The notes beneath the pieces were generated by a model. It had not been told where the DNA came from and did not search any database. It saw nothing but the letters and a program-made list of their open reading frames with translations. From Fusobacteria bacterium ZRK30 (GTDB lineage Bacteria > Fusobacteriota > Fusobacteriia > Fusobacteriales > Fusobacteriaceae): 64,000 nucleotides of DNA. The first letter of the stretch is position 1. Each line of letters begins with the position of its first letter. Positions 18,186-25,663 of this stretch are shown here, piece after piece. The position numbers and the translations under genes are program-made. The DNA lies in assembly GCA_024628785.1 (NCBI GenBank), contig CP102404.1, positions 372,001 to 436,000 of the forward strand, read 5' to 3'.

Positions 18186-19382
18186 ATGAAAAAAAAATGG
18201 ATTATAATTCTTTTAGCCGTTGCTGCAGCTGTAATCTCGGGTATAATTTTTGAGAAAAAAGAGGAAGTGACGGTGTTTGATGTAAGGAAAGGATGGGTAA
18301 TGAAATCTATTGAAGAAAGTGGAACTATAAAGGCCGAGGATCAAAAAAATATCTACTCTAAGATTAATGGAAGGATAATAGAGATCTATAAAGAAGAGGG
18401 AGATCTTATTGATAAAGGGACAATTTTGGCAGAACTGGACATGAAAAACACTGATTTTTCAGAAAAAGAGTTAAAAGAGAAAATAAATTTATTGAGATCG
18501 GAATACAGGATCAATAAGAGGAAAATAGCTTTAAATATACAAAGGAATGAAACTCTTTTTAATGAAGCTAAACGGATCTATAAAATAAAAAAAACTTTAT
18601 ATGATGAAAAATATATCTCTAAAGACGAGTACCAAAAAGCATATGCTGAATATTTGATAGCTGAAAAAAAACTTATAGAGGTCAGGGAGGAGTATAAGAG
18701 GTATACCTCTAATTTGTATGTTACAAGTTATGAAAGTAATGAAAAAGTTTTAAGTAATGAATTGGAAAAAACAAAAATAAGAAAGGAAGACAGTTTAATT
18801 TTCGGGGAGGCAGATGGCATCTTATTGGATGTTTTTATAAAAAAAGGGGAATATGTAATTCCGGGAACTAAACTCTTTGAAGTAGGAGCAAAGGACACTT
18901 ACTATATAGAAGCTGAAATTCTGGCAGAAGATGTGATGAAGTTAAAGGTTATGAATAGAGTTATTATCGGAAATGGGGAAGAATTTCCATTTGTTTACGG
19001 GAAGATTTCAAAGATTTATCCTAAGGCTTTTAAAAAAATTTCAGACCTGGGAATAGAGCAAAAAAGAGTAAAGGTAGAGATCAAATTTGATAAACCCATC
19101 CAGAATCTAATGGTTGGTTATGAAGTGGATATTGAACTGGTTGAGATGTCAAAGGAGGATGTAATAGCAGTTCCTAAAAACAGTGTATTTAAATATCACG
19201 GCCAAGACTACGTTTTTAAAATTTCTTCTGAAAAAGCCGTATTATCCCAGGTAAAAGAGGGGTTAAAAGGAAAGGACAGGGTAGAAATATTAGAGGGTTT
19301 AAAGGAAGATGACAAAATAATCTTGTCTCCTTCCAATCAATTACAAGATAACGGGAGAGTAAAAATTGTCGGTGAAAAATAA
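18186..19382 (+). CDS. Periplasmic adaptor (membrane fusion) protein, MacA/HlyD type
   Basis: A 398-aa adaptor that bridges the inner-membrane ABC permease and the outer-membrane channel. A single N-terminal helix (MKKKWIIILLAVAAAVISGI) anchors it. The split lipoyl/biotinyl domain is visible as IKAEDQKNIYSKINGRIIEIYKEEGDLIDKG before, and ADGILLDVFIKKGEYVIPG after, a helical hairpin of about 110 residues (about 95-200). A beta-barrel and membrane-proximal domain follow. AGGGAGGA precedes the ATG. The gene starts 9 bases after the permease stop. Confidence 0.9.
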   Translation: MKKKWIIILLAVAAAVISGIIFEKKEEVTVFDVRKGWVMKSIEESGTIKAEDQKNIYSKINGRIIEIYKEEGDLIDKGTILAELDMKNTDFSEKELKEKINLLRSEYRINKRKIALNIQRNETLFNEAKRIYKIKKTLYDEKYISKDEYQKAYAEYLIAEKKLIEVREEYKRYTSNLYVTSYESNEKVLSNELEKTKIRKEDSLIFGEADGILLDVFIKKGEYVIPGTKLFEVGAKDTYYIEAEILAEDVMKLKVMNRVIIGNGEEFPFVYGKISKIYPKAFKKISDLGIEQKRVKVEIKFDKPIQNLMVGYEVDIELVEMSKEDVIAVPKNSVFKYHGQDYVFKISSEKAVLSQVKEGLKGKDRVEILEGLKEDDKIILSPSNQLQDNGRVKIVGEK

Positions 19383-19397
19383 AAAGGGAGGAAGGAG

Positions 19398-20663
19398 ATG
19401 AAAAAACTTTTTTTAATTCTATTGCTTTTATCTAATTACTCTATTTTTGCCAAAAATAAAGTTACCCTGGAAGAAGCGATAGATTTAGCCTATAAAAATA
19501 ATTATAAGTTCAAGAATATTCAGATAGAAAACAATAATATTGAGCTTGAAAAAAATCAGGCCTACAAAGAGGCTCTTCCCTACATCAGTTATAGGGGAAC
19601 TTATATTACAACAGATGAAGAAAATCAAGTAGACCTTATGGACGGAACCATGACAGATCAGGGTTTTTTCCATGAAATATCTTTGAACCAGCCTATCTAT
19701 AATGGAGGAATGATAGTATCTAATATAAAGATTGCTGATATTTTTAAAGAGATCGGTGATCATAGGTTAATGGAGGAAAAAAGCCGTTTAAAGTTAGCTG
19801 TCATAACTAAATATTCCCAAATAGTTGGTCAGAAACATATTATAAGGGTATATGAGGAAGCGGTGGAAGAGGTGGAATTCTCCTATAGAAAAGCCCAGAG
19901 AGAATTGGAACTGGAGTACATCTCAAATGCAGATTATCTTCCGTTAAAAAGCAGTTATATCGACTCAAAATTAAAACTTTCAGAAGCGAAAAATCAGCTT
20001 AAGATATATTTAATAGAATTTGAAAATCTTCTTGGTCTTTCTCCCTATGAACAGACAGATGTAGAAGAGATTAAACCTGAAAAATACAGCATTGAAACCA
20101 TCGATTTAAAAGATGATCTAGAGACAGCTTTAGAAAACAGCAGGGAAAGCAAGATAATTAATTTAGACAGAGAGATCACAGAGGAGAGGAAGAACGTAGC
20201 CAGGGCAGATTTGCTTCCTGAAGTTAATGCTAAATTGGCATATAATGCAGATGACAGGCATTTTAATTCATCGGGAAATAAATGGTACTGGACTACCGGG
20301 ATTGAAATCAACTGGAGACTTTTTGATTTTGGAAAAAATTATGATTCCTACTCTGAAGCGAAAAACGAAGTGAAAAAGGCTGAAAATAAGAGAATGATGG
20401 AACTGAATGATCTGGAAGTAAAGATTAGAAGAAATTATATAGAATTGATTAAAACCAGCGATGCATTAAAATCCCAGGATGCCAAACTAGAAGCCACCCA
20501 GGAAAATTTTAGACTACAAAAAAAATTATACAGCCAGGGACAGATCTCAACGATTGAATATCTAATCTATGAAAATCAGCTGAATAACAGTAAATTATCG
20601 CTTATACAGGCAAATTTAAACTATTATATTGCCTATGAAAAGTATAGGGAAGATTTAAAATAA
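19398..20663 (+). CDS. TolC-family outer-membrane efflux protein
   Basis: A 421-aa outer-membrane channel protein with a signal peptide (MKKLFLILLLLSNYSIFA) followed by KNKVTLEEAIDLAYKNN, the standard TolC opening. Two internal repeats of long helices with beta strands are visible; the second begins near LKDDLETALENSRE and contains LPEVNAKLAYN. The last part (LYSQGQISTIEYLIYENQLNNSKLSLIQA) is the conserved TolC C-terminal helix. It closes the four-gene export operon and shows that the cell has an outer membrane. A hairpin terminator follows immediately. Confidence 0.92.
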   Translation: MKKLFLILLLLSNYSIFAKNKVTLEEAIDLAYKNNYKFKNIQIENNNIELEKNQAYKEALPYISYRGTYITTDEENQVDLMDGTMTDQGFFHEISLNQPIYNGGMIVSNIKIADIFKEIGDHRLMEEKSRLKLAVITKYSQIVGQKHIIRVYEEAVEEVEFSYRKAQRELELEYISNADYLPLKSSYIDSKLKLSEAKNQLKIYLIEFENLLGLSPYEQTDVEEIKPEKYSIETIDLKDDLETALENSRESKIINLDREITEERKNVARADLLPEVNAKLAYNADDRHFNSSGNKWYWTTGIEINWRLFDFGKNYDSYSEAKNEVKKAENKRMMELNDLEVKIRRNYIELIKTSDALKSQDAKLEATQENFRLQKKLYSQGQISTIEYLIYENQLNNSKLSLIQANLNYYIAYEKYREDLK

Positions 20664-20664
20664 A

Positions 20665-20704
20665 AGAGGAGGGATAATTTAAAATCATCCTTCCCCTTTT
20701 TTTT
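20665..20704. terminator. Bidirectional terminator
   Basis: GGAGGGAT and ATCCTTCC (one G-T pair) form the stem, with T runs on both strands. It separates the export operon from the convergent flavodoxin-like gene. Confidence 0.8.
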
Positions 20705-21338
20705 ATCTTACAAAGTGAGTATATTTTTTTGGTTCAAATTCAGGAGCTTCTACGTGACCTTTACCATTTTCAACTAATTTTAACAGGTGGGCCATATTCT
20801 TCCCTAAAATTCTCATGATTTGTTTTCCCTCTTCATCCTGCTCGATATCCCCAGGTGCTGTACCATGGATTACATTCCAGTAGTTAGAAGTAGGCATAGT
20901 CAGTTCACAATAATTTAAAAAGTTATTCAGCTGATTAAAAGTCGGAATCCCACCAGAACGTCTGACTGCTACAACAGAGGCACCTACTTTATTTCTCAGC
21001 ATAGCTGATCCACCCATCACATAAAATGCACGATCTAAAAATGATTTCATTGTCCCTGCAACAGCAGAGTAATGTACAGGTGAACCCAGGATTACACCAT
21101 CAGCTTCCTTCATTTTTTGGATCCATTCATTTACATAGTTATCATCTTTTATGATACATCTGTCATCTAGTTTGACTCTGCACTGACCACAGGCTAAACA
21201 GCCTCTGATAATTTTATTTCCAACATGAACAACTTCTACTTCTATTCCTTCTTTTTTTAACTCAGCTGCTACTATATCAATAGCCTGCTTAGTGTTACCA
21301 TTTACCTTGGGACTTCCATTAAATGCTACGACTTTCAT
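20703..21338 (-). CDS. Flavodoxin-family NAD(P)H-dependent oxidoreductase (iron-sulfur flavoprotein-like)
   Basis: A 211-aa flavoprotein. FMN binding is shown by NGSPKVNGNTKQA (residues 6-18) and GSPVHYSAVAGTMKSFLDR (about 84-102). A cysteine cluster GCLACGQCRVKLDDRC (about 46-61) matches the iron-sulfur flavoprotein subgroup, which carries a 4Fe-4S cluster in some members. The protein may reduce quinones, oxygen or other electrophiles in the cytoplasm. It lies downstream of a small ABM monooxygenase gene in the same direction, with a short aldo/keto-reductase-like remnant between them, suggesting a redox-stress operon. Confidence 0.85.
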   Translation of the reverse strand: MKVVAFNGSPKVNGNTKQAIDIVAAELKKEGIEVEVVHVGNKIIRGCLACGQCRVKLDDRCIIKDDNYVNEWIQKMKEADGVILGSPVHYSAVAGTMKSFLDRAFYVMGGSAMLRNKVGASVVAVRRSGGIPTFNQLNNFLNYCELTMPTSNYWNVIHGTAPGDIEQDEEGKQIMRILGKNMAHLLKLVENGKGHVEAPEFEPKKYTHFVR

Positions 21339-21403
21339 AAATATATCTCAACTCCTAAAGTTTTATTATTATTAATTGGGTGCAAATTCACATTGCTCTT
21401 TAA

Positions 21404-21469
21404 TTAAAAAGAACAGTTATCAGGGTCAGGGAAGAGTTTTATATCATTGTTCAAAGTTATTTTCTCCAT
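21404..21469 (-). pseudogene. Possible remnant of an aldo/keto reductase gene (21 codons)
   Basis: AGAGGGGAAC and an ATG open a 21-codon frame reading MEKITLNNDIKLFPDPDNCSF. Aldo/keto reductases typically begin ME(Y/K)(V/I)TLNNG(V/I)KMPILG(F/Y)GVFQIPDPEEC. The fragment keeps the start and parts on both sides of a missing middle, then hits a stop. It fits an internally deleted copy. A short leader peptide with chance resemblance cannot be excluded. Confidence 0.4.
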
Positions 21470-21500
21470 AGTTCCCCTCTAAATTTTTTATATTAATTGT

Positions 21501-21788
21501 CTATATTTGATGTTTTTCGTATAAAACTGTTTCTCCCCCAACTCTATACTTACAGATCTCAGGATACCATCTTTTGAAATGCTCAGAATTCAGATGATTT
21601 TCCAGGTCATCCTTTGTCTCCCATTTTTCAATAAAAGACATAGATGTTTTATCCTCTATATTTATATAGAAATCATACTCTATACATCCTTTTTCTTTTT
21701 TAGTTTCCATTACCAATTTTTCTGCAACTTCTTTTGTTCTTTCAATGTCATGTGTTTCTGTTATTATTTTTACAACCATTGCAATCAT
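21501..21788 (-). CDS. Antibiotic-biosynthesis-monooxygenase (ABM/YgiN-like) domain protein
   Basis: A 95-aa single-domain ABM protein of the dimeric ferredoxin-like fold: strand MVVKIITETHD, then EKGCIEYDFYINIEDKTSMSFIEKWETKDDLENHLNSEHF. Such proteins include the quinol monooxygenase YgiN and often sit with flavin reductases and nitroreductases in electrophile-stress operons. AGGAGG lies 9 bases before the first ATG; a second in-frame ATG is 9 bases later. Its promoter region carries a 46-base element that recurs before the nitroreductase at 24781, so the two are probably co-regulated. Confidence 0.75.
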   Translation of the reverse strand: MIAMVVKIITETHDIERTKEVAEKLVMETKKEKGCIEYDFYINIEDKTSMSFIEKWETKDDLENHLNSEHFKRWYPEICKYRVGGETVLYEKHQI

Positions 21789-21857
21789 ATTTGATATCCT
21801 CCTAAAAGCTTTTTAAGTTTTTTTCTTCACAATAACAATAACATTAAAAGTATTATA

Positions 21858-21905
21858 TGTGAAGTAGTTTCCATATGGTTATGTAGTTTCATTATAGAAA
21901 GTATT
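21858..21905 (-). promoter_or_regulatory. Shared promoter element, copy 1 (ABM operon)
   Basis: On the plus strand this reads TGTGAAGTAGTTTCCATATG followed by GTTATGTAGTTTCATTATAG. The same 46 bases with a few changes lie at 25529-25576 before the nitroreductase gene. The element holds two direct copies of GTAGTTTC 19 bases apart, and on the gene strand a TATAAT box lies beside it. Position and conservation suggest the binding site of a common regulator, perhaps of the HxlR type often linked with such genes; the regulator class is inference. Confidence 0.6.
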
Positions 21906-21937
21906 GATTGTTTTCTTTCTTTGTAATATAATCAATC

Positions 21938-21977
21938 AACTAAAAAAAACTAAAAAAAAACTAAAAAAAACTAAAAA
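21938..21977 (+). repeat. Short A-rich tandem repeat
   Basis: Four near copies of ACTAAAAAAA lie end to end 20 bases before the small protein gene at 21998, next to an inverted pair ATTGATT / AATCAAT (about 21903-21936). The array could vary in length by slippage and alter promoter or leader spacing. Confidence 0.6.
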
Positions 21978-21997
21978 TTAATATAAAAGGAGAGTTT

Positions 21998-22315
21998 ATG
22001 GAAAAAAAATTAAGATTAAAACAAAAAGAAATAAAAAAATTAACCGGTTTAGTTGAGTTTTATGATCACAATAAAAAGATAAAAAAAAGTAAAATTGTTA
22101 AGTTTGAAAGAGATTATACCTGCCTGGATTATATCATCTGGTTTGATAATAACTATCACTGCTACCTAAAAGATATTATTTCGGTGGATGGGAAAAGTAA
22201 AGATGATTTTATAAAATCTAAGGGAATTAACACTAAGTATATGTTAGTCATGATCCTTATCTTCATGGGGATTATTGCTGATTTAGAGTTTACAATGATA
22301 AATATGCATGGGTAG
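21998..22315 (+). CDS. Hypothetical protein with one C-terminal membrane helix
   Basis: A 105-aa protein I do not recognise. The N-terminal 80 residues are very basic (KKLRLKQKEIKKLTG, KKIKKSK) and contain an aromatic-rich middle (YTCLDYIIWFDNNYHCYL). Residues about 83-103 form a hydrophobic helix (MLVMILIFMGIIADLEFTMI), so it may be tail-anchored. AAGGAGAG precedes the ATG at good spacing, and a terminator follows, so it looks like a real single gene. Its function is unknown. Confidence 0.55.
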   Translation: MEKKLRLKQKEIKKLTGLVEFYDHNKKIKKSKIVKFERDYTCLDYIIWFDNNYHCYLKDIISVDGKSKDDFIKSKGINTKYMLVMILIFMGIIADLEFTMINMHG

Positions 22316-22333
22316 TTTATTTTTGGTTGTTTC

Positions 22334-22374
22334 AAAAAAGATAAAGTTCGTATTGTGAGCTTTATCTTTTTTTA
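22334..22374. terminator. Bidirectional terminator
   Basis: A 16-bp stem (AAAAAAGATAAAGTTC with GAGCTTTATCTTTTTT, one G-T pair) has a 7-base loop and T runs on both strands. It lies between the small membrane protein gene and the convergent MarR gene. Confidence 0.85.
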
Positions 22375-22472
22375 GTTTAGGAAATTATACCTGTAAGTGG
22401 AATCCAAAAAATACTACCAGCTACTGGTATCACCAATATTTCTAGCTTTCTGATGCGATGTCACATTTCTTT

Positions 22473-22892
22473 TTATATGTCTGATTTTATAATCTCTTTG
22501 AGAATATTTTTTAAATTATCTTTATCTTCACCTAATAATCCGTTGATCTCAGTTGAAAATTCATGGGTAATACCATTTATTTTATCTGCATAATCATTGC
22601 CTTTTTCAGTAAGGGAGATATATACCAGTCTTTTATCTGTCGTTGTATTTTCTTTTTTTAACAGATCTAGTTTGACATATCTTGTTATAGTCTCAGATAC
22701 AGTTGATTTAGAGATTCCCCAGATTTTAACTAGATTTTTAAATTCTATTTTTTCCCCGCATTCATATAAAATCATAAAAAGATCGATATGCTTTAATTTT
22801 ATTGGGATCTCTTTTATTTTAAACTCTGCTTTTAAATTATCATTGAACCTTTTATTTACACATTTTATCAGTTCTACTACACTTTCTTTCAT
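22473..22892 (-). CDS. MarR-family transcriptional regulator
   Basis: A 139-aa winged-helix regulator. The DNA-recognition part reads FKNLVKIWGISKSTVSETITRYVKLDLLKKE, with the wing as TTDKRLVYISLTEKG. Flanking helices would form the dimer interface. It is divergent from the SulP gene, with two matching palindromes in the 132-base gap, one over the SulP -35 box and one just after its -10 box. This is the usual layout of a MarR repressor controlling itself and its neighbour, with ligand-induced release. The inducer is unknown. Confidence 0.88.
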   Translation of the reverse strand: MKESVVELIKCVNKRFNDNLKAEFKIKEIPIKLKHIDLFMILYECGEKIEFKNLVKIWGISKSTVSETITRYVKLDLLKKENTTTDKRLVYISLTEKGNDYADKINGITHEFSTEINGLLGEDKDNLKNILKEIIKSDI

Positions 22893-22940
22893 TTTTCCCC
22901 CTTTAATTTTAATATATATCTATTATACCATACATATTTT

Positions 22941-22958
22941 TTGTTCGTGGTTGAACAA
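22941..22958. promoter_or_regulatory. MarR operator 1
   Basis: TTGTTC and GAACAA are separated by 6 bases. The right arm overlaps the SulP -35 hexamer. The same arms and spacing recur at 22987, which makes chance unlikely. Confidence 0.75.
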
Positions 22959-22979
22959 AGTTTAAAAAAGTGTTATAGT
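22951..22979 (+). promoter_or_regulatory. Promoter of the SulP gene
   Basis: TTGAAC (22951-22956) and TATAGT (22974-22979) are spaced by 17 bases. Operator 1 covers the -35 box and operator 2 covers the expected start of transcription. Confidence 0.65.
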
Positions 22980-22986
22980 ATCTAAG

Positions 22987-23004
22987 TTGTTCAAGCTCGA
23001 ACAA
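22987..23004. promoter_or_regulatory. MarR operator 2
   Basis: TTGTTC and GAACAA with a 6-base centre (AAGCTC), identical in arms to operator 1 and offset by 46 bases centre to centre. Its position just downstream of the -10 box would block RNA polymerase. Confidence 0.75.
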
Positions 23005-23024
23005 ACTATTTTGAGGAGGTCAGT

Positions 23025-24236
23025 ATGTTTAGAAAAATATTAAAAAATGAAGTTTTATCGGGAATGACAGTTGCATTAGCTCTTATCCCTGAATCTGTTG
23101 CATTTGCATTTGTTGCAGGGGTAAGTCCTATCTTGAGTTTAAAAGGTGCAGTAGTTATGGGTTTGGTCGCAGCTATTTTTACAGGGAGACCGGCAATGAT
23201 CAGTTCTTCTACAGCTGCTATCTCAGTTGTTTTTGCATCTTTAATAGCAACTTATGGTTTAGAATATTTATTTGCCACAGTTATTCTAATGGGGGTTATC
23301 CAGATATTATTGGGAGTTTTTAAACTCGGAAAATATACCCAGATCATTCCATATTCAGTAACGCTGGGATTTTTAAATGGATTATCAATTGTTATGTTTC
23401 TCGCTCAGTTTTCCCAGTTTAAAATTGATGGGAATTGGCTGCCAACAAAAGATCTATTGATTATGATCATCTTTGTACTGGTAACTATGGCGATAATTCA
23501 CTTCACAGGAAAGATAACAAGCGCAATACCATCAAGTTTGGTTGCTATAGTCTCTGTGACAATTATTTCTAGTATTATGAGCCACTATGACATCTATTCT
23601 TTAAGAACAGTCCAAGATTTTGCAGGAATGGAATTAAAGGGAGATCTTCCAAAATTTTATATTCCCCACGTAAGTCTTAGTCTAGAGACATTTAAAATAA
23701 TCTTTCCGTATGCAGTTATAGGTGGACTGGTTGGAGTTATGTTCATGGTGGTTATAGGTACATTCAAATGGGAAAGTTTAAAATACGGAGGCAAGATTCC
23801 TAAGACCGATGTAATAGTTGTTTTAGCAGTAACTTTTATAACTATATTTCAAGATCTGGCAACTGCAGTTATTGTAGGAGTTATCTTATCGGCTCTTATG
23901 TTTGCCTGGGAAAAGGGAAAGATCATATATGCTAATGTTGAAACTGATGAGAATGGAGAAAAAATTTATAAAATAAATGGTGTCTTATTTTTTGGTTCAG
24001 TTTATAAATTAAAAGAAATTTTTGATGTAAACAGGGATCCTGTAGATGTAATCTTAGACCTTAAATATGCTAAGGTAATGGATTTTTCCGGGATAGAAAC
24101 AATCAATGCAATTGCAGAAAGATATGAGGCTCTGGGGAAGACATTTACCCTAATAAGACCAAATGAGAATTGTAGATTGTTGTTACAAAATGCAAAGAAT
24201 ATAGGATCTATTAAATTTATATTAGATACAGTTTAA
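23025..24236 (+). CDS. SulP-family anion transporter with STAS domain, internally deleted
   Basis: A 403-aa SulP protein; bacterial relatives are about 480-550 aa. The N-terminal half is intact (ALALIPESVAFAFVAGVSP, GRPAMISSSTAAISVV, IPYSVTLGFLNG). The C-terminal part has LVGVMFMVVIGTFKW, then a STAS domain (about 310-403, LDLKYAKVMDFSGIETI). Between FPYAVIG (about 235) and GLVGVMFMV, roughly 95 residues are missing in frame. These would carry the ESLLT helix and the conserved GG-x-GGCAMIGQS / SGGRGRLSG block. The reading frame, ribosome site (GAGGAGG) and MarR control are kept, so it may be expressed, but transport is doubtful. Confidence 0.85.
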   Translation: MFRKILKNEVLSGMTVALALIPESVAFAFVAGVSPILSLKGAVVMGLVAAIFTGRPAMISSSTAAISVVFASLIATYGLEYLFATVILMGVIQILLGVFKLGKYTQIIPYSVTLGFLNGLSIVMFLAQFSQFKIDGNWLPTKDLLIMIIFVLVTMAIIHFTGKITSAIPSSLVAIVSVTIISSIMSHYDIYSLRTVQDFAGMELKGDLPKFYIPHVSLSLETFKIIFPYAVIGGLVGVMFMVVIGTFKWESLKYGGKIPKTDVIVVLAVTFITIFQDLATAVIVGVILSALMFAWEKGKIIYANVETDENGEKIYKINGVLFFGSVYKLKEIFDVNRDPVDVILDLKYAKVMDFSGIETINAIAERYEALGKTFTLIRPNENCRLLLQNAKNIGSIKFILDTV

Positions 24237-24274
24237 GACAAGAATCTTATAATCTTGGAAGAGGTAGTTCATAA

Positions 24275-24314
24275 AAAAATGGAAGGAAATTAATCCTGCC
24301 ATTTTTGTTTTTTT
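24275..24314 (+). terminator. Terminator after SulP
   Basis: AAAAATGG-AGGA pairs with TCCT-CCATTTTT (single unpaired base on each side), followed by GTTTTTTT. Confidence 0.75.
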
Positions 24315-24408
24315 ATTGTTTTAATATCTACTCTTTTGTCTAAGTATGGACTGCCTTCTAATGGTTCTTTTCTCCCATTCCAATTACTGAAACTTCTATA
24401 TTTTAAAC

Positions 24409-24693
24409 TTACACAACCTGGTTATATACATTTATATCTATAGATTCTGCCAATTCAATTAATTTTGAAATATTTGTCTTAAAATGCTCAGATTCTTCAT
24501 GAATTTTAACAGCCTCTAAACTTTTCCACTCCTCTATAAATGTTAAAGTAGAAGGATTTTCTGTATCTTGAAATAGACCATATGAAATATTTCCTTCTTC
24601 ATTCCTGCTTGCGTCTGTTAAGATTGAAGCAACTTTTAAATAGAGATCTATGTTTTCTTCCTTTACACTTGCTTTAGCTGTGATTTTTATCAT
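24409..24693 (-). CDS. ABM-domain (YgiN-like) protein
   Basis: A 94-aa small monooxygenase-fold protein: MIKITAKASVKEENIDLYL, ASRNEEGNISYGLFQD, LTFIEEWKSLEAVKIHEESEHF and a short C-terminal helix. It belongs to the same family as the protein at 21501 but is clearly divergent. The frame extends 22 codons upstream into a hydrophobic stretch, but GGAGGA lies just before the ATG at 24693, so the shorter form is used. It follows the nitroreductase gene in the same direction after 87 bases and is probably co-transcribed with it. Confidence 0.7.
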   Translation of the reverse strand: MIKITAKASVKEENIDLYLKVASILTDASRNEEGNISYGLFQDTENPSTLTFIEEWKSLEAVKIHEESEHFKTNISKLIELAESIDINVYNQVV

Positions 24694-24780
24694 ATTTTTC
24701 CTCCGGTATTTATTTTTTAATAACATAAAAATAAGAAGTAATAACCCTAGAACTATCACTCCTTATCTTACTATAAGTTT

Positions 24781-25437
24781 TTAATAAAACTTAACAACAT
24801 CTTCTATTTTTCTTCTTGTTTTATCATGTTTTGCTGGATTTTTAGCGTATCCGAAGGCTGTCATATAAGCCAGGTCGAATTTATCCATATCTATATCAAA
24901 TTTTTCTGCTAAAACTTTTTCTGTTTTTTCCTTGTCAAAACCTTCAATAGGACAAGAATCTACCCCTGCAATAGCACCGGCTGTGAGCATATTTCCTAAA
25001 GCTATATATGCTTGTTTCCCAGCCCAGTCAGATAATGTTCTTTCATTTTCTAAGATTTTAAAATCATTTTCCTGGAATCCTTTGAAGAAGCCGGTTTTCA
25101 TTTCAATTACATCTTCTGGTAATTTTTGAATATCTCTCATAAAATTATTTAGATAATCTGAGTCATATTTCATATCGCTTTTTCTAGTTAAAGCTACCAC
25201 AAAGTGGCTGGCTCCTGTAGCTCTGTCCCTCCCACCCCATGAGAATTCAGTGACATCCAATTTTTTTTGCGGATCTCTGATCACTAAAAATTGCCAAGGT
25301 TCAAAACCAAATGAACTGGGGGAAAGTCTTCCGGCTTCTAATATAAAGTTAAAATTCTCATCACTGATAGTTTTGGTAATATCAAATTCTTTACATGCAT
25401 ATCTTGTATTCATTGCTTCTAAAAATTGTTTTTTCAT
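24781..25437 (-). CDS. NAD(P)H-dependent nitroreductase family protein
   Basis: A 218-aa FMN enzyme of the NfsB-like nitroreductase family. FMN-binding residues are in RYACKEFD (about 12-19), LEAGRLSPSSFGFEPWQFLVI (about 31-51) and the C-terminal glycine-rich GAIAGVDSCPIEGFDKE (about 154-170). It would reduce nitro compounds, quinones or flavins in the cytoplasm. AGGGAG precedes the ATG. The region upstream contains the 46-base element shared with the ABM operon at 21501. With the downstream ABM gene it repeats the pattern of flavin reductase plus ABM. Confidence 0.88.
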   Translation of the reverse strand: MKKQFLEAMNTRYACKEFDITKTISDENFNFILEAGRLSPSSFGFEPWQFLVIRDPQKKLDVTEFSWGGRDRATGASHFVVALTRKSDMKYDSDYLNNFMRDIQKLPEDVIEMKTGFFKGFQENDFKILENERTLSDWAGKQAYIALGNMLTAGAIAGVDSCPIEGFDKEKTEKVLAEKFDIDMDKFDLAYMTAFGYAKNPAKHDKTRRKIEDVVKFY

Positions 25438-25528
25438 AGTTAATCTCCCTTTATTTAAAATTTATTTAATCTGTTTTTAAAGACATTACTTTTTTGATCT
25501 GAATACAGAATAACACTAAGAGGATCAT

Positions 25529-25576
25529 CTGTGAAGTAGTTTCCCTATGGTTATATAGTTTCATTATGGAAAGTAA
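25529..25576 (-). promoter_or_regulatory. Shared promoter element, copy 2 (nitroreductase)
   Basis: TGTGAAGTAGTTTCCCTATG followed by GTTATATAGTTTCATTATGG matches copy 1 at 21858-21905 with about four changes over 46 bases. The surrounding DNA is not similar, so the block itself is under selection or was duplicated. Confidence 0.6.
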
Positions 25577-25600
25577 TGGGAATGAAAATGTTGATAAAAT

Positions 25601-25647
25601 AAAAAAATCCTCTGCAAAACCAGACTTCTCTGGTGCAGGAGGGTTTA
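25601..25647 (-). terminator. Terminator of the small secreted protein gene
   Basis: AAATCCTCTGCA...ACCAG pairs with CTGGT...GCAGGAGGGTTT around a 6-base loop, with small bulges. Seven T follow on the minus strand. Confidence 0.75.
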
Positions 25648-25663
25648 TTTTAGAATCTTAATA

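Noticed and set aside
21938-21977. A-rich tandem units as a CRISPR-like array
   Set aside because: The units are 10-11 bases with no unique spacers; it is a simple sequence repeat.
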